Below are positions 1 through 8,439 of a stretch of 27,209 nt of DNA, in pieces. The notes beneath the pieces are model-generated. The model was not told where the DNA came from, searched no databases, and saw only the letters and a program-made list of their open reading frames with translations. A program made the position numbers and the translations under genes. The DNA is from Ardenticatenaceae bacterium (lineage in GTDB: Bacteria > Chloroflexota > Anaerolineae > Promineifilales > Promineifilaceae): assembly GCA_020634215.1 (NCBI GenBank), contig JACKCD010000067.1:1-27209 (forward strand), read 5' to 3'. Within the stretch, counting starts at the first letter, position 1; each line of letters begins with the position of its first letter.

Positions 1-2
1 GC

Positions 3-1547
3 GGTATTGAAGCCCAGGAAAAAGAGCGCAACCAACTGCGGGCACTGCAGCAAGTAGGCGCCGTTATCAACTCCTCACTTGATCTCACCCACGTGCTCAG
101 CATTGTCATGGATGCCATCATCAGCCTTACCAAGGCCGAACGTGCCATCCTGCTGTTGCTAAACGAAGCCAGTGGCGAATTAGAGGTGCAGGTGGCTCGT
201 AACATGGATCAAGAGACGATTGAACGCTCTGCCTCCTTTGAAATCAGCCGCAGCATTGTTCGCAGCGTCTGGCAGTCAGGCGACCCGGTGGTGACGATGA
301 ACGCCCAAGAAGATGCTCGCTTTTCAGCCCAGGAAAGCATTATCAGCTACAACCTGCGCTCCATCCTCTGCGTTCCCCTCAAACTCAAAGAAAGCTCCAT
401 TGGCGTGATTTATGCCGACAACCGCGTGGCATCTGGGCTATTTAGCGACACCGACCGCGACCTGCTGGCTGCATTTGCCAACCAGGCAGCTGTTGCCATT
501 GAAAACGCTCGTCTTTTTCGCCAAATTCGTAACCATTTGTCTGAAATTACCGAGATGAAAACGTTGATGGACAACGTTTTTGAGTCCATTGCCAGCGGGG
601 TCATCACCATTGACGATGCTGACCGCATTGCCCTTTACAACCGCGCCGCCGAGCAAATCTTGGGGGTTCCAGCTAGTTCGGTGGTGCATCAAGTTTACGC
701 TCAGGCACTCACCGCGCTTAGCTTGCCGGTTGAAAGCGTCATTCATGACGTAAAGCGCAACGGTGGCATTCACAATTTGGAGATGGATGTGGCCGTGCAG
801 CAGCGTCCCAGTGCCACTACGCTCAACATGACGTTCTCGCCGCTACTCAACACCAGCCAGGAATCTACGCTGGGTGTGGCGATGGTACTGGACGATATTT
901 CCGAGAAAAAGCGTCTGGAAAGCGTGCGTCGCTATTTGCCCCCGGCCTTGGTGGACAAGGTACGCGACATTGATGCCGCTCAGCAGCCGCAGCGCCGCAC
1001 CATCACCGTTTTGTTTGCCGATATTCGTGGCTTTAGCACCTACAGCGAACATTTTGATCCGCGCCAGTTGATTCAGGTGCTAAACGGGTATTTTACCGAG
1101 GCGGTGCAGGCGATTACCTTTTATCAGGGTTTGACCGATAAGTTTACTGGGGACGCGGTGATGGCGCTGTTTAACACGCCGCTGAACCCGCAGACAGATC
1201 ATGTGGAGCGGGCAGTACGGACAGCAGTGATGATGGGGGCAAATCTGATGGCGCATCGGCAGCGGCTGCCGGCCGCCGAGCAGCTTCATTTTGGGGTGGG
1301 GATTCACACGGGGGAAGCCGTTGTGGGGAATGTGGGGAGCGATTTGCGGAAAGATTATTCGGCGATTGGTGATGCGGTGAACTTGGCGAAGCGGCTGCAG
1401 GAAACGGCCCAGCCAGACCAAATTATCATTAGCCAGGATGTTTATACGCATGTGTCTGAGTTTGTGAACGTGCGGGCGCTTCCGCTTGTACAGGTAAAGG
1501 GCCGTCAGGCATTTGAACAAACGTTTGAACTGCTTGGCGCAAAATAG
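3..1547 (+). CDS. GAF-PAS-class III adenylate/guanylate cyclase (5' truncated by window edge)
   Basis: The reading frame is open from base 3 with no start codon in context, so the gene begins upstream of the window. The GTG at 93 lies inside the GAF domain and is not the start. Order of domains: a GAF domain (about nt 36-520; RSILCVPLKLKESSIGVIYAD is typical of the family), a PAS domain (about nt 550-930) and a C-terminal class III nucleotide cyclase domain (about nt 985-1500). The cyclase shows both metal-binding Asp motifs (FADIRGFS and TGDAVMALF), a Lys in DKFTGD at the purine-selecting position, and GDAVNLAKRL. All key residues seem present, so it should make a cyclic nucleotide (probably cAMP) from NTP in the cytosol in response to ligands sensed by GAF or PAS. 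It may run into the protease gene 29 nt downstream. The cyclase family is certain; the ligand is unknown. Confidence 0.93.
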   Translation, partial: GIEAQEKERNQLRALQQVGAVINSSLDLTHVLSIVMDAIISLTKAERAILLLLNEASGELEVQVARNMDQETIERSASFEISRSIVRSVWQSGDPVVTMNAQEDARFSAQESIISYNLRSILCVPLKLKESSIGVIYADNRVASGLFSDTDRDLLAAFANQAAVAIENARLFRQIRNHLSEITEMKTLMDNVFESIASGVITIDDADRIALYNRAAEQILGVPASSVVHQVYAQALTALSLPVESVIHDVKRNGGIHNLEMDVAVQQRPSATTLNMTFSPLLNTSQESTLGVAMVLDDISEKKRLESVRRYLPPALVDKVRDIDAAQQPQRRTITVLFADIRGFSTYSEHFDPRQLIQVLNGYFTEAVQAITFYQGLTDKFTGDAVMALFNTPLNPQTDHVERAVRTAVMMGANLMAHRQRLPAAEQLHFGVGIHTGEAVVGNVGSDLRKDYSAIGDAVNLAKRLQETAQPDQIIISQDVYTHVSEFVNVRALPLVQVKGRQAFEQTFELLGAK

Positions 1548-1576
1548 GTTCCCAATTTTTATATGGAGGCTATCAA

Positions 1577-4147
1577 ATGTATCGTTTTAAGCAGCGCCGT
1601 TTGGGGGTAGCAACGGCCGTTTTTGCCTTGCTAACCACCCTTATTTCTCTTACCTTGGCCGCGCCAGCCAGTTGGCAACAATCTCCCGAAACCCTACTCA
1701 ACCAACTTAGCCAGAGCAGCGGCGGGCAGTTGCGCGTTTCTTATCACCGGGAAACGGGGCGGGTGCGCTTTTTGGGTACAACCCCCGATCATGCCATTGC
1801 CCAAACGTTCCCCAATGCGGCCGAGGTTTCGCCGGAAATGGCGGCTCGCGCCTTTTTGCAAAGCTATGGTTCGCTGTTTGGGCTGCAAAACGGCCAGGAT
1901 GAGCTGGTGGTGATGAAGGGGCAGACGGTGGAAAACGGCCGTTCTTTCACCCGTTTTCAGCAGGTCTACCAGGGTATCCCTGTCATTGGGGCGGAGCTGA
2001 TTGTGCAGACGGATGCCCAACACGGGGTTTTATCGGTTAATGGCGAAATTTTGCCCGCGTTAGAATTGGAGACGGCATCAGCGATTGGGGAGGGGGATGC
2101 GGTGGAAACGGCCGTTTCCAAAGTCAGCAAAGATTACGAAGTTGACCCCAACACCCTCACCACCACCCAACCCGAACTATGGATATACGACCCAGCTATT
2201 TTAGGTGGCCCCGGCTTGCCCCTCAGCCGCCTTGTCTGGCGCATGGATGTCACCAGCCTCAACTTAGATCCCATCCGCGAACTCATGCTCATTGATGCCC
2301 AAACGGGAGCCATCGCCCTCAACTTCAACCAAATCCCCCACGCCCGCAACCGCATCCACTACGACAACAACAATAACCCATCCCTGGGGCTGCCCGGCAA
2401 CGGCCCCGTGCGTACCGAAGGGCAAGGGCCAACCGGTATTACCGATGTAGACCGCGCCTATGACTACGCCGGCCACACCTACAACTTCTTTGCCAACGAA
2501 CATGGCCGCGACAGCCTGGATGGCAGTGGCATGACGCTTATCTCCACCACCCGCTACTGCCCCAGTGCCGCCAGTTGCCCCTATGCCAACGCTTTTTGGA
2601 ACGGCCAGCAAATGGTTTATGGCAACGGCTTTTCCGCCGCCGATGATGTGGTCGCTCACGAACTCACCCACGGCTTTACCGAGTTCACCTCAAACCTGTT
2701 CTACTGGTTCCAATCAGGAGCTATCAACGAATCCTTATCGGACACATGGGGTGAATTTGTAGACCAAACTAACGGCGCGGGTACCGATAATAACAGCGTG
2801 CGCTGGAAAATGGGTGAAGATGTCCCTGGCTTTGGTGCCATCCGCGACATGAAAAACCCGCCTGCGTTTAACGACCCCGACCGTATGCGCTCTCCCATCT
2901 ACGTTTGTGAGCAAACGCAGCTAAATGCCCCCACTCATGACAATGGGGGTGTGCATCAAAACAGCGGCGTTAACAACAAAGCTGTCTTTTTGATGGTGGA
3001 TGGCGGGACATTTAACGGTGTCACCGTCAATGGCTTAGGCATTTCCCGCGTTGCTGATCTTTATTATGAAGCACAAACCAACCTGCTTACGTCAGCAGCC
3101 GATTATGCGGATCTGTACGATGCGCTGATTCAGGCCAGCATCAATCTTGGCTTTAATAACAGCCAGAAGCAGTCGGTACAAAATGCGCTCAACGCCGTTG
3201 AGATGAACCAAAACCCGGTTAACTGTGCCGCCACAGAAGCCCCTGTCTGTGGTGCTGGGCAAGTCGCTGTCAACCTGTTTGAAGATAAATTCGAGTCGGG
3301 TTTTAGCAATTGGCAGGTCAACGGCACAGCACTGTGGCAAGCTGGGTCATTCTATGCCACCAGCGGCAAAAACCATTTGTGGGGCGAAGATGTAAATGGC
3401 GCTGCCGACGGCCGTATTTTCCTCAACAAAAATATTGCCATCACCAACAACACCTTCCTGCGCTTTGACCACGCCTATGGCTTTGAATCCAACAGCGCAG
3501 GTAGTGCTTTCTTTGATGGCGGGGTGGTGGAATATAGTACCAACAGCGGCACTTCCTGGAATGATGCTGGCTCATTGTTCACGCACAATGGGTACAATGG
3601 CACGTTGGCAAGCAATAGCAATCCGTTAAACGGCCGTTCTGCCTTCGTCGCCGACAGTTCCGGTTATCTTTCCAGCCGCCTCAATCTCAGCCCGCTGGCC
3701 GGGCAAAACGTCCGCTTCCGCTTCCGCATTGGCAGCGACAGCAGCGTGGGTGACTATGGCTGGTTTGTTGACGACGTGCGCGTCTACACCTGCACCACCA
3801 GCGGTGGTCCCAAGGATGAATTCAACTATCTACCTATCATCAACAAGGCACCCTTGCCCCCCACGCCAACACCAAAACCAGTGGGAACGCTGCGGATTGT
3901 TAACAATACCGGCGGGTCACTGCGGCTTGACGTGAATGCGCTGGGATCACACACCTTTCCCGTGGGCACTTCCGACTGGGCAAATCTTCCGGCCGGCAGC
4001 TATAGTGGGACGTTAACCTCTCTTGGCGGCCCTTGTTCGGGTGCATCATTAGCTGTTCAATTTACCATTCAGGTTGGCACCATTACGCAAGGAACTTTTA
4101 ACTGTACCCTGCTCCAAGAGCCAACACTACAGGGTATTATGCCGTAG
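1577..4147 (+). CDS. Secreted M4 (thermolysin-family) metalloprotease with MAM-like and C-terminal anchoring-type regions
   Basis: Extracellular zinc endopeptidase of 856 residues. A GGAGG sequence 7 nt before the ATG fixes the start. Residues 1-30 form a signal peptide (basic start, hydrophobic core, cleavage near LAAPAS). An FTP/PepSY-type propeptide follows (to about 260). The catalytic domain has HELTH at 361-365, the third zinc ligand E385 in NESLSD (24 residues on, as in thermolysin) and the catalytic His460 in DNGGVHQNSG. Residues about 560-740 form a jelly-roll/MAM-like domain ending in DYGWFVDDVRVYTC. Then comes FNYLPIINK (749-757), a PPTPTPKP linker and a final beta-rich domain of about 85 residues. 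The YLP-motif plus Pro/Thr linker is something I know from Chloroflexota exported proteins; its function in sorting is unproven. A terminator follows. Confidence 0.93.
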   Translation: MYRFKQRRLGVATAVFALLTTLISLTLAAPASWQQSPETLLNQLSQSSGGQLRVSYHRETGRVRFLGTTPDHAIAQTFPNAAEVSPEMAARAFLQSYGSLFGLQNGQDELVVMKGQTVENGRSFTRFQQVYQGIPVIGAELIVQTDAQHGVLSVNGEILPALELETASAIGEGDAVETAVSKVSKDYEVDPNTLTTTQPELWIYDPAILGGPGLPLSRLVWRMDVTSLNLDPIRELMLIDAQTGAIALNFNQIPHARNRIHYDNNNNPSLGLPGNGPVRTEGQGPTGITDVDRAYDYAGHTYNFFANEHGRDSLDGSGMTLISTTRYCPSAASCPYANAFWNGQQMVYGNGFSAADDVVAHELTHGFTEFTSNLFYWFQSGAINESLSDTWGEFVDQTNGAGTDNNSVRWKMGEDVPGFGAIRDMKNPPAFNDPDRMRSPIYVCEQTQLNAPTHDNGGVHQNSGVNNKAVFLMVDGGTFNGVTVNGLGISRVADLYYEAQTNLLTSAADYADLYDALIQASINLGFNNSQKQSVQNALNAVEMNQNPVNCAATEAPVCGAGQVAVNLFEDKFESGFSNWQVNGTALWQAGSFYATSGKNHLWGEDVNGAADGRIFLNKNIAITNNTFLRFDHAYGFESNSAGSAFFDGGVVEYSTNSGTSWNDAGSLFTHNGYNGTLASNSNPLNGRSAFVADSSGYLSSRLNLSPLAGQNVRFRFRIGSDSSVGDYGWFVDDVRVYTCTTSGGPKDEFNYLPIINKAPLPPTPTPKPVGTLRIVNNTGGSLRLDVNALGSHTFPVGTSDWANLPAGSYSGTLTSLGGPCSGASLAVQFTIQVGTITQGTFNCTLLQEPTLQGIMP

Positions 4148-4180
4148 CATTAGCACGCTTCAGAGCTGATTAGCATTTGG

Positions 4181-4227
4181 AAGCCTATGCTTGCCGCCTA
4201 CGTTAAACGGTAAGCATAGGCTTTTTG
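4181..4227 (+). terminator. Rho-independent terminator after the M4 protease
   Basis: A 16-bp stem (4181-4196 with 4208-4223, one G-T wobble) with an 11-nt loop, running directly into CTTTTTGTTT. It lies 34 nt after the protease stop. Because the left arm starts with AAGCC, the T-run belongs to the plus strand. Confidence 0.88.
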
Positions 4228-4302
4228 TTTAGGGTATATCGGTGCGGCAAAACGGCCGTTTCCCACTCGTCCAGCAAACGTCCAAAACCTACTCCCCATA
4301 TA

Positions 4303-4311
4303 TGGTATAAT
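4303..4311 (+). promoter_or_regulatory. Extended -10 promoter TGGTATAAT of the antiporter, probably leaderless
   Basis: A perfect TGnTATAAT extended -10 box ends 8 nt before the ATG at 4320, so transcription should begin within a base or two of the start codon. There is no convincing -35 and no Shine-Dalgarno sequence. The menA gene has the same box at the same distance. Confidence 0.6.
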
Positions 4312-4319
4312 TGCCTTCT

Positions 4320-5975
4320 ATGAACCTACGCTACTTGGCCCAAGAAGGCGCACTCATCCAGCAAGAGCTAGGCTTTGTGATCCTGCTCTCCATCGCCGCC
4401 CTCGTCGCCATTTTTGTGCGCCGCATTCGCCTCCCCTACACCGTTGCCCTGGTGCTGGTTGGGTTGCTGCTCTCCCTTTTCCCCAACCTCATCGAATTTG
4501 AAATTAGCAGCGAGCTGATTTTGGCGCTGCTGGTGCCGCCCCTGCTCTTTGAGGCCACCCTCCATTTGCCCTGGGGTGGGCTGCGGCGTGACCTGCTGCC
4601 GGTGCTGCTGTTGGCGTTGGTAGGTACGCTCATCGGCACCTTTATCGTGGGCGGCATGGTGCAGCAAATTCTCAACATCCCCTGGGCAGCCGCCATCGCT
4701 TTTGGGGCACTCATCTCCGCCACCGACCCCGTGGCCGTCATCGCTTTTTTTCGCAGTTTGGGGGTCAGCAAGCGGCTCACCATCTTGGTCGAGGGCGAAA
4801 GCTTGTTCAACGATGGGGTTGCCATTGTTATCTTCAACATCGCCGTGGCGGCGGGTGCGGCCAGTGCCAACGGTGGCACCACATATTTCTCTCTCAGCGA
4901 AGCACTGCTGGAATTTATCATGGTGGCGTTTGGCGGGTTGGCGGTGGGGCTGGTGCTGGGCTACATCGTTTCCAGCATCATCCTGAAAAATGTGGATGAC
5001 CATCTGATTGAAACGGCGACAACGGTGGCGCTGGCTTTTGGTGCTTTTTTGATGGCTGAAGCCTTTGGCGAGCTGATTAACGTACCGGGGCTGCACCTAA
5101 GCGGCATCTTGGCCGTGGTAGCAGCAGGGCTGATGGTCGGCAACATTGGCTCATACAATACGTCCCCCACGACCAAAATTACGCTCAACAATTTTTGGGA
5201 GTTTCTGACCTTTGTGGTCAACTCGCTGGTTTTCTTACTCATCGGGATTCGCATTGCTTTCCGCCAGCTTACGCCCAATCTGGTGCCAATTTTGGTGGCC
5301 GTCTTAGCGATTTTGGTCAGCCGGGCAATTATTGTGTATGCGTTGGGGTGGCTTAACGGCCGTTTACAGCCCCGCAACCACATCCCCACCAGCTACCGCC
5401 ACGTCATGTTTTGGGGCGGGCTGCGTGGTGCCATCAGCCTGGCGCTGGCGCTCACCCTCACCGACACCTTCAGCCCCGAACTCGCCAACGAACTCCAGGT
5501 CATGACCTTTGGCGTGGTGCTGTTTACCCTGCTCGTGCAGGGGCTGAGCATTGAACAACTCATCAAGCGGTTGGGGCTGGGTCACAAGTCGCCGCAGCAG
5601 GTGGAACAACAGCGGCAGCAGACATTGCTCTACACCAAACAAGCGGGTAAAACTGAGTTGGCGCGGCTGCGGCAGGAAGGCATTTTGTCACCGGAAATTT
5701 GGGAAGCGATGGATGCAGTCTATGATGCCGACATTGTGCGCCATAAAGCGGATTTGAGCGTTCACCTACAGCAGTTTCCCGAACTGGAGCAGGCAATGTA
5801 TTTGCAGGCGCGGTTGGACATGCTGCGGGCGGAAAAAAGTGCCCTGGCCGATGCGGCGCAGCGGGGTCTGGTGGGTGAAGAGGTACAGCACGCGCTGGCG
5901 CGACAGCTAAATGATCAGGTAGCGGCCTTGGAGTTGATTCAGGCTAACCGAGGATTAGGCGATGAAAAAGAGTAA
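4320..5975 (+). CDS. CPA1-family Na+/H+ (cation/proton) antiporter
   Basis: Inner-membrane monovalent cation/proton antiporter, 551 residues from ATG 4320. A TTG at 4311 overlaps the -10 box and is unlikely to be the start. About 12 hydrophobic segments fill residues 15-405. The CPA1 core motifs are present: ATDPVAVIAFFRSLGV with the ion-site Asp at residue 136, and VEGESLFNDG with N164-D165, the ND motif of electroneutral exchangers. FWGGLRGAISLALALTL is the conserved late transmembrane segment. Residues about 415-551 are a charged, helical cytosolic tail. Substrate could be Na+, K+ or Li+; sequence alone does not tell. It stands at the head of a group with Usp and MscS genes, which suits pH and salt homeostasis. 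Confidence 0.92.
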   Translation: MNLRYLAQEGALIQQELGFVILLSIAALVAIFVRRIRLPYTVALVLVGLLLSLFPNLIEFEISSELILALLVPPLLFEATLHLPWGGLRRDLLPVLLLALVGTLIGTFIVGGMVQQILNIPWAAAIAFGALISATDPVAVIAFFRSLGVSKRLTILVEGESLFNDGVAIVIFNIAVAAGAASANGGTTYFSLSEALLEFIMVAFGGLAVGLVLGYIVSSIILKNVDDHLIETATTVALAFGAFLMAEAFGELINVPGLHLSGILAVVAAGLMVGNIGSYNTSPTTKITLNNFWEFLTFVVNSLVFLLIGIRIAFRQLTPNLVPILVAVLAILVSRAIIVYALGWLNGRLQPRNHIPTSYRHVMFWGGLRGAISLALALTLTDTFSPELANELQVMTFGVVLFTLLVQGLSIEQLIKRLGLGHKSPQQVEQQRQQTLLYTKQAGKTELARLRQEGILSPEIWEAMDAVYDADIVRHKADLSVHLQQFPELEQAMYLQARLDMLRAEKSALADAAQRGLVGEEVQHALARQLNDQVAALELIQANRGLGDEKE

Positions 5976-5997
5976 CACTCAAAGATTTCGCAGATTT

Positions 5998-6027
5998 GTC
6001 CGTGTTCGTCCGCGTTCGTCTTCGTCC
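5998..6027 (+). repeat. Three imperfect 10-bp tandem units
   Basis: GTCCGTGTTC, GTCCGCGTTC and GTCTTCGTCC follow each other between the antiporter stop and the stress protein start. The tract is open in the stress-protein frame, which lets a longer but unlikely N-terminus be called from 5996. Confidence 0.5.
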
Positions 6028-6046
6028 TATCCGGCTTGGAGCGTCC

Positions 6047-6505
6047 ATGCGTAAATTGGTGTGCGCCACGCGGGGCGGCGAGGGCAGCCGGGCGGCGCAG
6101 TTGGCGGCGATTGCCCAAGCGCAGGCGGAAAACGCGGCGCTGACGTTTTTGTATGTGGTCGATCCTCATAGTTTGGCCGGGGTGGATGAATCGCTGGAAA
6201 CGGCCGTTTCCGCCGAACTCCGCTGGATGGGCCAAACCTTGCTGCAAATTGCCCAAAACCGCGCCCGCGCCGCCGGTCTGGATACCGAAATTTGCATCCG
6301 CCACGGCCGTACCACCGACCAAATCAGCCAATTCCTGCAAGACACCCAGGCTGATTTGCTTATTTTAGGCACGCCTCGTGGCACAACAGCCAACGTCTTT
6401 GGGGATGATGCCATTGAACAATTCGCCGCTGCCATTCGGCAGCAGGCTAAGATTCCCGTCAAGCTTATACATCCCGACACCGTTACGAAATTAACCATTC
6501 AGTAG
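6047..6505 (+). CDS. Universal stress protein (UspA family)
   Basis: Small cytosolic Usp-fold protein of 152 residues. I chose ATG 6047 because GGAG lies 5 nt upstream and MRKLVCATRGG begins the first Usp beta strand; a start at 5996 would translate the 10-bp tandem tract. The fold is supported by ALTFLYVVDP (second strand), HGRTTDQISQFLQ and the closing QADLLILGTPRG. The usual ATP-binding pattern G-2X-G-9X-G(S/T) is not clean here (GTPRGTTANVFG), so nucleotide binding is doubtful. It lies between an antiporter and two mechanosensitive channels and is probably co-transcribed with the channels; a regulatory role in that module is inference. Confidence 0.85.
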   Translation: MRKLVCATRGGEGSRAAQLAAIAQAQAENAALTFLYVVDPHSLAGVDESLETAVSAELRWMGQTLLQIAQNRARAAGLDTEICIRHGRTTDQISQFLQDTQADLLILGTPRGTTANVFGDDAIEQFAAAIRQQAKIPVKLIHPDTVTKLTIQ

Positions 6506-6513
6506 AAGTTCCT

Positions 6514-7458
6514 ATGATAGAAACAGCAACTGACTCCCTGCAAGGCATAACCAACGTTTCGCCCGAAACGATCACTAAACTTGCCAGCACCATCCTTATC
6601 ATCATTGCCCTTTGGCTGCTCCACACCCTAGCTATCCGTTTTATCAACCGCCAGACGCAAAGCAACCGTACCCTCTACAGTTGGCGTAAGGCAACCCAGT
6701 ACATCATCGTTATTCTCGGCATCTTTTTGGTGGGGCGCACTTGGCTGGTGGGTATGCAATCAGTCGTCACCTATTTAGGCTTGTTATCGGCCGGCATCGC
6801 CATTGCGCTGCAAGACCTCGTGATCAACCTAGCTGGCTGGGCATTTATTATGTGGGTACGGCCGTTTGCCGTTGGCGACCGCATCCAAATTGGCGATGAT
6901 TCTGGCGATGTCATTGACATTCGTCTCTTCCAATTCAGTATGCTCGAAATTGGCAAACGTATTGACGCCGAGCAAACCACTGGGCGCATTTTGCACCTGC
7001 CCAACGGCATCGTCTTTAAGGAAGTTTTTGCCAACTACAGCCAGGGCTTTCCCTACATTTGGAACGAAATGCCAATTTTAGTCACCTATGAAAGCGACTG
7101 GCAAAAAGCGAAGGGGATTTTGCAAGAGATCATTAGCCGCCACGCCCCCGATGTCAGTGAGGACATGAAAAAACACGCTCGCCGTATCACCAACCGCTTT
7201 GTCATCTCCTACGGCACCACCTCCCCCATCGTCTATACGCAAATTGCCTCCAGCGGCGTGCTGCTCACCATGCGCTATCTGGTGGCCCCCCGGCAGCGGC
7301 GCAACAGCGAAAACGCCATCTATGAAGATATTTTGCGGGAGTTTGCCAACCATTGGGACATTGATTTTGCCTACGAAACCAACCGCGAATTCGACCATTA
7401 TCTTGAAGGCAAAAAGCGACCCCAAACCAGCCAAAACCAGCCGAGCGAGTCAGCATGA
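6514..7458 (+). CDS. MscS-family mechanosensitive ion channel (first of tandem pair)
   Basis: Small-conductance mechanosensitive channel, 314 residues. Hydrophobic helices lie at about 20-45 and 58-80. The pore-lining helix and beta-domain join read LSAGIAIALQDLVINLAGW and RPFAVGDRIQIGDDSGDV, classical MscS signatures, followed by LHLPNGIVFKEVFANYS. The C-terminal part (to about 295) matches the alpha/beta vestibule domain; the last 20 residues are polar. Such channels open under membrane tension to release solutes on hypo-osmotic shock. It starts 8 nt after the stress protein and its TGA overlaps the ATG of the next channel (ATGA at 7455-7458), so the two channels should be translationally coupled and could form hetero-oligomers. 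Confidence 0.92.
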   Translation: MIETATDSLQGITNVSPETITKLASTILIIIALWLLHTLAIRFINRQTQSNRTLYSWRKATQYIIVILGIFLVGRTWLVGMQSVVTYLGLLSAGIAIALQDLVINLAGWAFIMWVRPFAVGDRIQIGDDSGDVIDIRLFQFSMLEIGKRIDAEQTTGRILHLPNGIVFKEVFANYSQGFPYIWNEMPILVTYESDWQKAKGILQEIISRHAPDVSEDMKKHARRITNRFVISYGTTSPIVYTQIASSGVLLTMRYLVAPRQRRNSENAIYEDILREFANHWDIDFAYETNREFDHYLEGKKRPQTSQNQPSESA

Positions 7459-8267
7459 TTGCTAATTTACTCGCCCTCTTTGCCAGCTTACCCATCTTTT
7501 GGCAGCGACTGGGGCAAATCTTGCTGTTTTACCTGGTAGCTTGGCTGCTGCACCGGCTTGGTTATCACCTGGCCAAGCGTCTACTCTTTCTCGACCGCTT
7601 TTCGCGCAAGCGGGAACGGCTGCGGTCAGAACGACTCAAGACACTGCAAGGGCTATTGTCAAGCTCGTTCAGCGTTCTGGTTTTTTTGGTGGCAACGCTG
7701 TTTGCCTTGTCTCTGTTTATTGCCTCGGATACGCTGGTGTGGATGATTGGGTTGTTTAGCGCGGCGTTTGGGCTGGGTTTACGGCCGTTAATTAGCGACT
7801 ACCTCACCGGCATCAGCTTCATCTTTGAAGATACCTTCGACGTGGGTGAAAAAATCGAAATGCCCGGCATTGGCGTGCAGGGCGTGATCGAAGCCGTCAA
7901 CCTGCGTACCACCGTTGTGCGCGGCACCAGTGGCGAACAATACATCGTCCCCAACGGCGAGGTGCGCGTAGTGCGCAACTTTAGTCGCGGCCAATTTTCC
8001 ATTGCCAACGTAACGCTCAAAATCCCCAGCCAGCATCTAAATCAGGCGATCTTTATCTTGGAAAAATTAGGTAAAGAGGCCGTCATTCTGCTGCCAAACC
8101 TACTGGAACCGTGGCATATCATCACCGAAACAGGGACGATGGGACAATATATCGAACTCACATTAACCGCCAAAGCCCGCTACGGCCACGCGGCAGAAAT
8201 GCGCCCCCGTCTGCTGGGGCTGGTGCAAGAGCGACTAACCAACGAAGGGGTAGAACTGGCGGCATAG
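7455..8267 (+). CDS. MscS-family mechanosensitive ion channel (second of tandem pair)
   Basis: A second MscS channel of 270 residues, clearly diverged from its neighbour and not a recent duplicate. It has an N-terminal hydrophobic pair (residues 5-35 and 70-90), the pore helix region GLFSAAFGLGLRPLISDYL, then FDVGEKIEMPGIGVQGVIEA and QYIVPNGEVRVVRNFS in the beta domain. The start overlaps the upstream stop by 4 nt. The C-terminus is shorter than in E. coli MscS. It is followed by an 81-bp palindromic repeat that may end the transcript. Confidence 0.92.
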   Translation: MIANLLALFASLPIFWQRLGQILLFYLVAWLLHRLGYHLAKRLLFLDRFSRKRERLRSERLKTLQGLLSSSFSVLVFLVATLFALSLFIASDTLVWMIGLFSAAFGLGLRPLISDYLTGISFIFEDTFDVGEKIEMPGIGVQGVIEAVNLRTTVVRGTSGEQYIVPNGEVRVVRNFSRGQFSIANVTLKIPSQHLNQAIFILEKLGKEAVILLPNLLEPWHIITETGTMGQYIELTLTAKARYGHAAEMRPRLLGLVQERLTNEGVELAA

Positions 8268-8279
8268 AGACTGTTAAGT

Positions 8280-8360
8280 GTCATTCCGAGGTCCTCCGAG
8301 GAATTTTTCCCTTCTTTGCGGTGAAAGATTCCTCGCTCCGAAGACTTCGCTCGGAATGAC
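8280..8360. repeat. Interspersed GTCATTCC palindromic element, copy 1 (81 bp)
   Basis: Terminal inverted repeats GTCATTCCGAG (8280-8290) and CTCGGAATGAC (8350-8360). Inside are GAGGTCCTCCGAGGAAT and AGATTCCTCGCTCCGAAG, so the element can fold into a branched hairpin. Two relatives lie at 23011 and 25123. No transposase is nearby. It fills most of the spacer between the second channel gene and the AcnX gene. Confidence 0.8.
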
Positions 8361-8439
8361 ATATGTCTGGTTGATTTGCTAATTTGCTGGGCTGTGGTTA
8401 CGAGTTGCAACAATTATTATAAAAAATGGTGAATTGAGA

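Noticed and set aside
4368..5096. 242-codon open frame on the minus strand opposite the antiporter gene
   Set aside because: It is low in hydrophobic structure, rich in His/Gln from complementing membrane codons, matches no family, and the plus-strand antiporter is certain.
5996..6046. Longer N-terminus for the universal stress protein
   Set aside because: It translates a 10-bp tandem repeat and lacks a ribosome site; ATG 6047 has GGAG and starts the fold.
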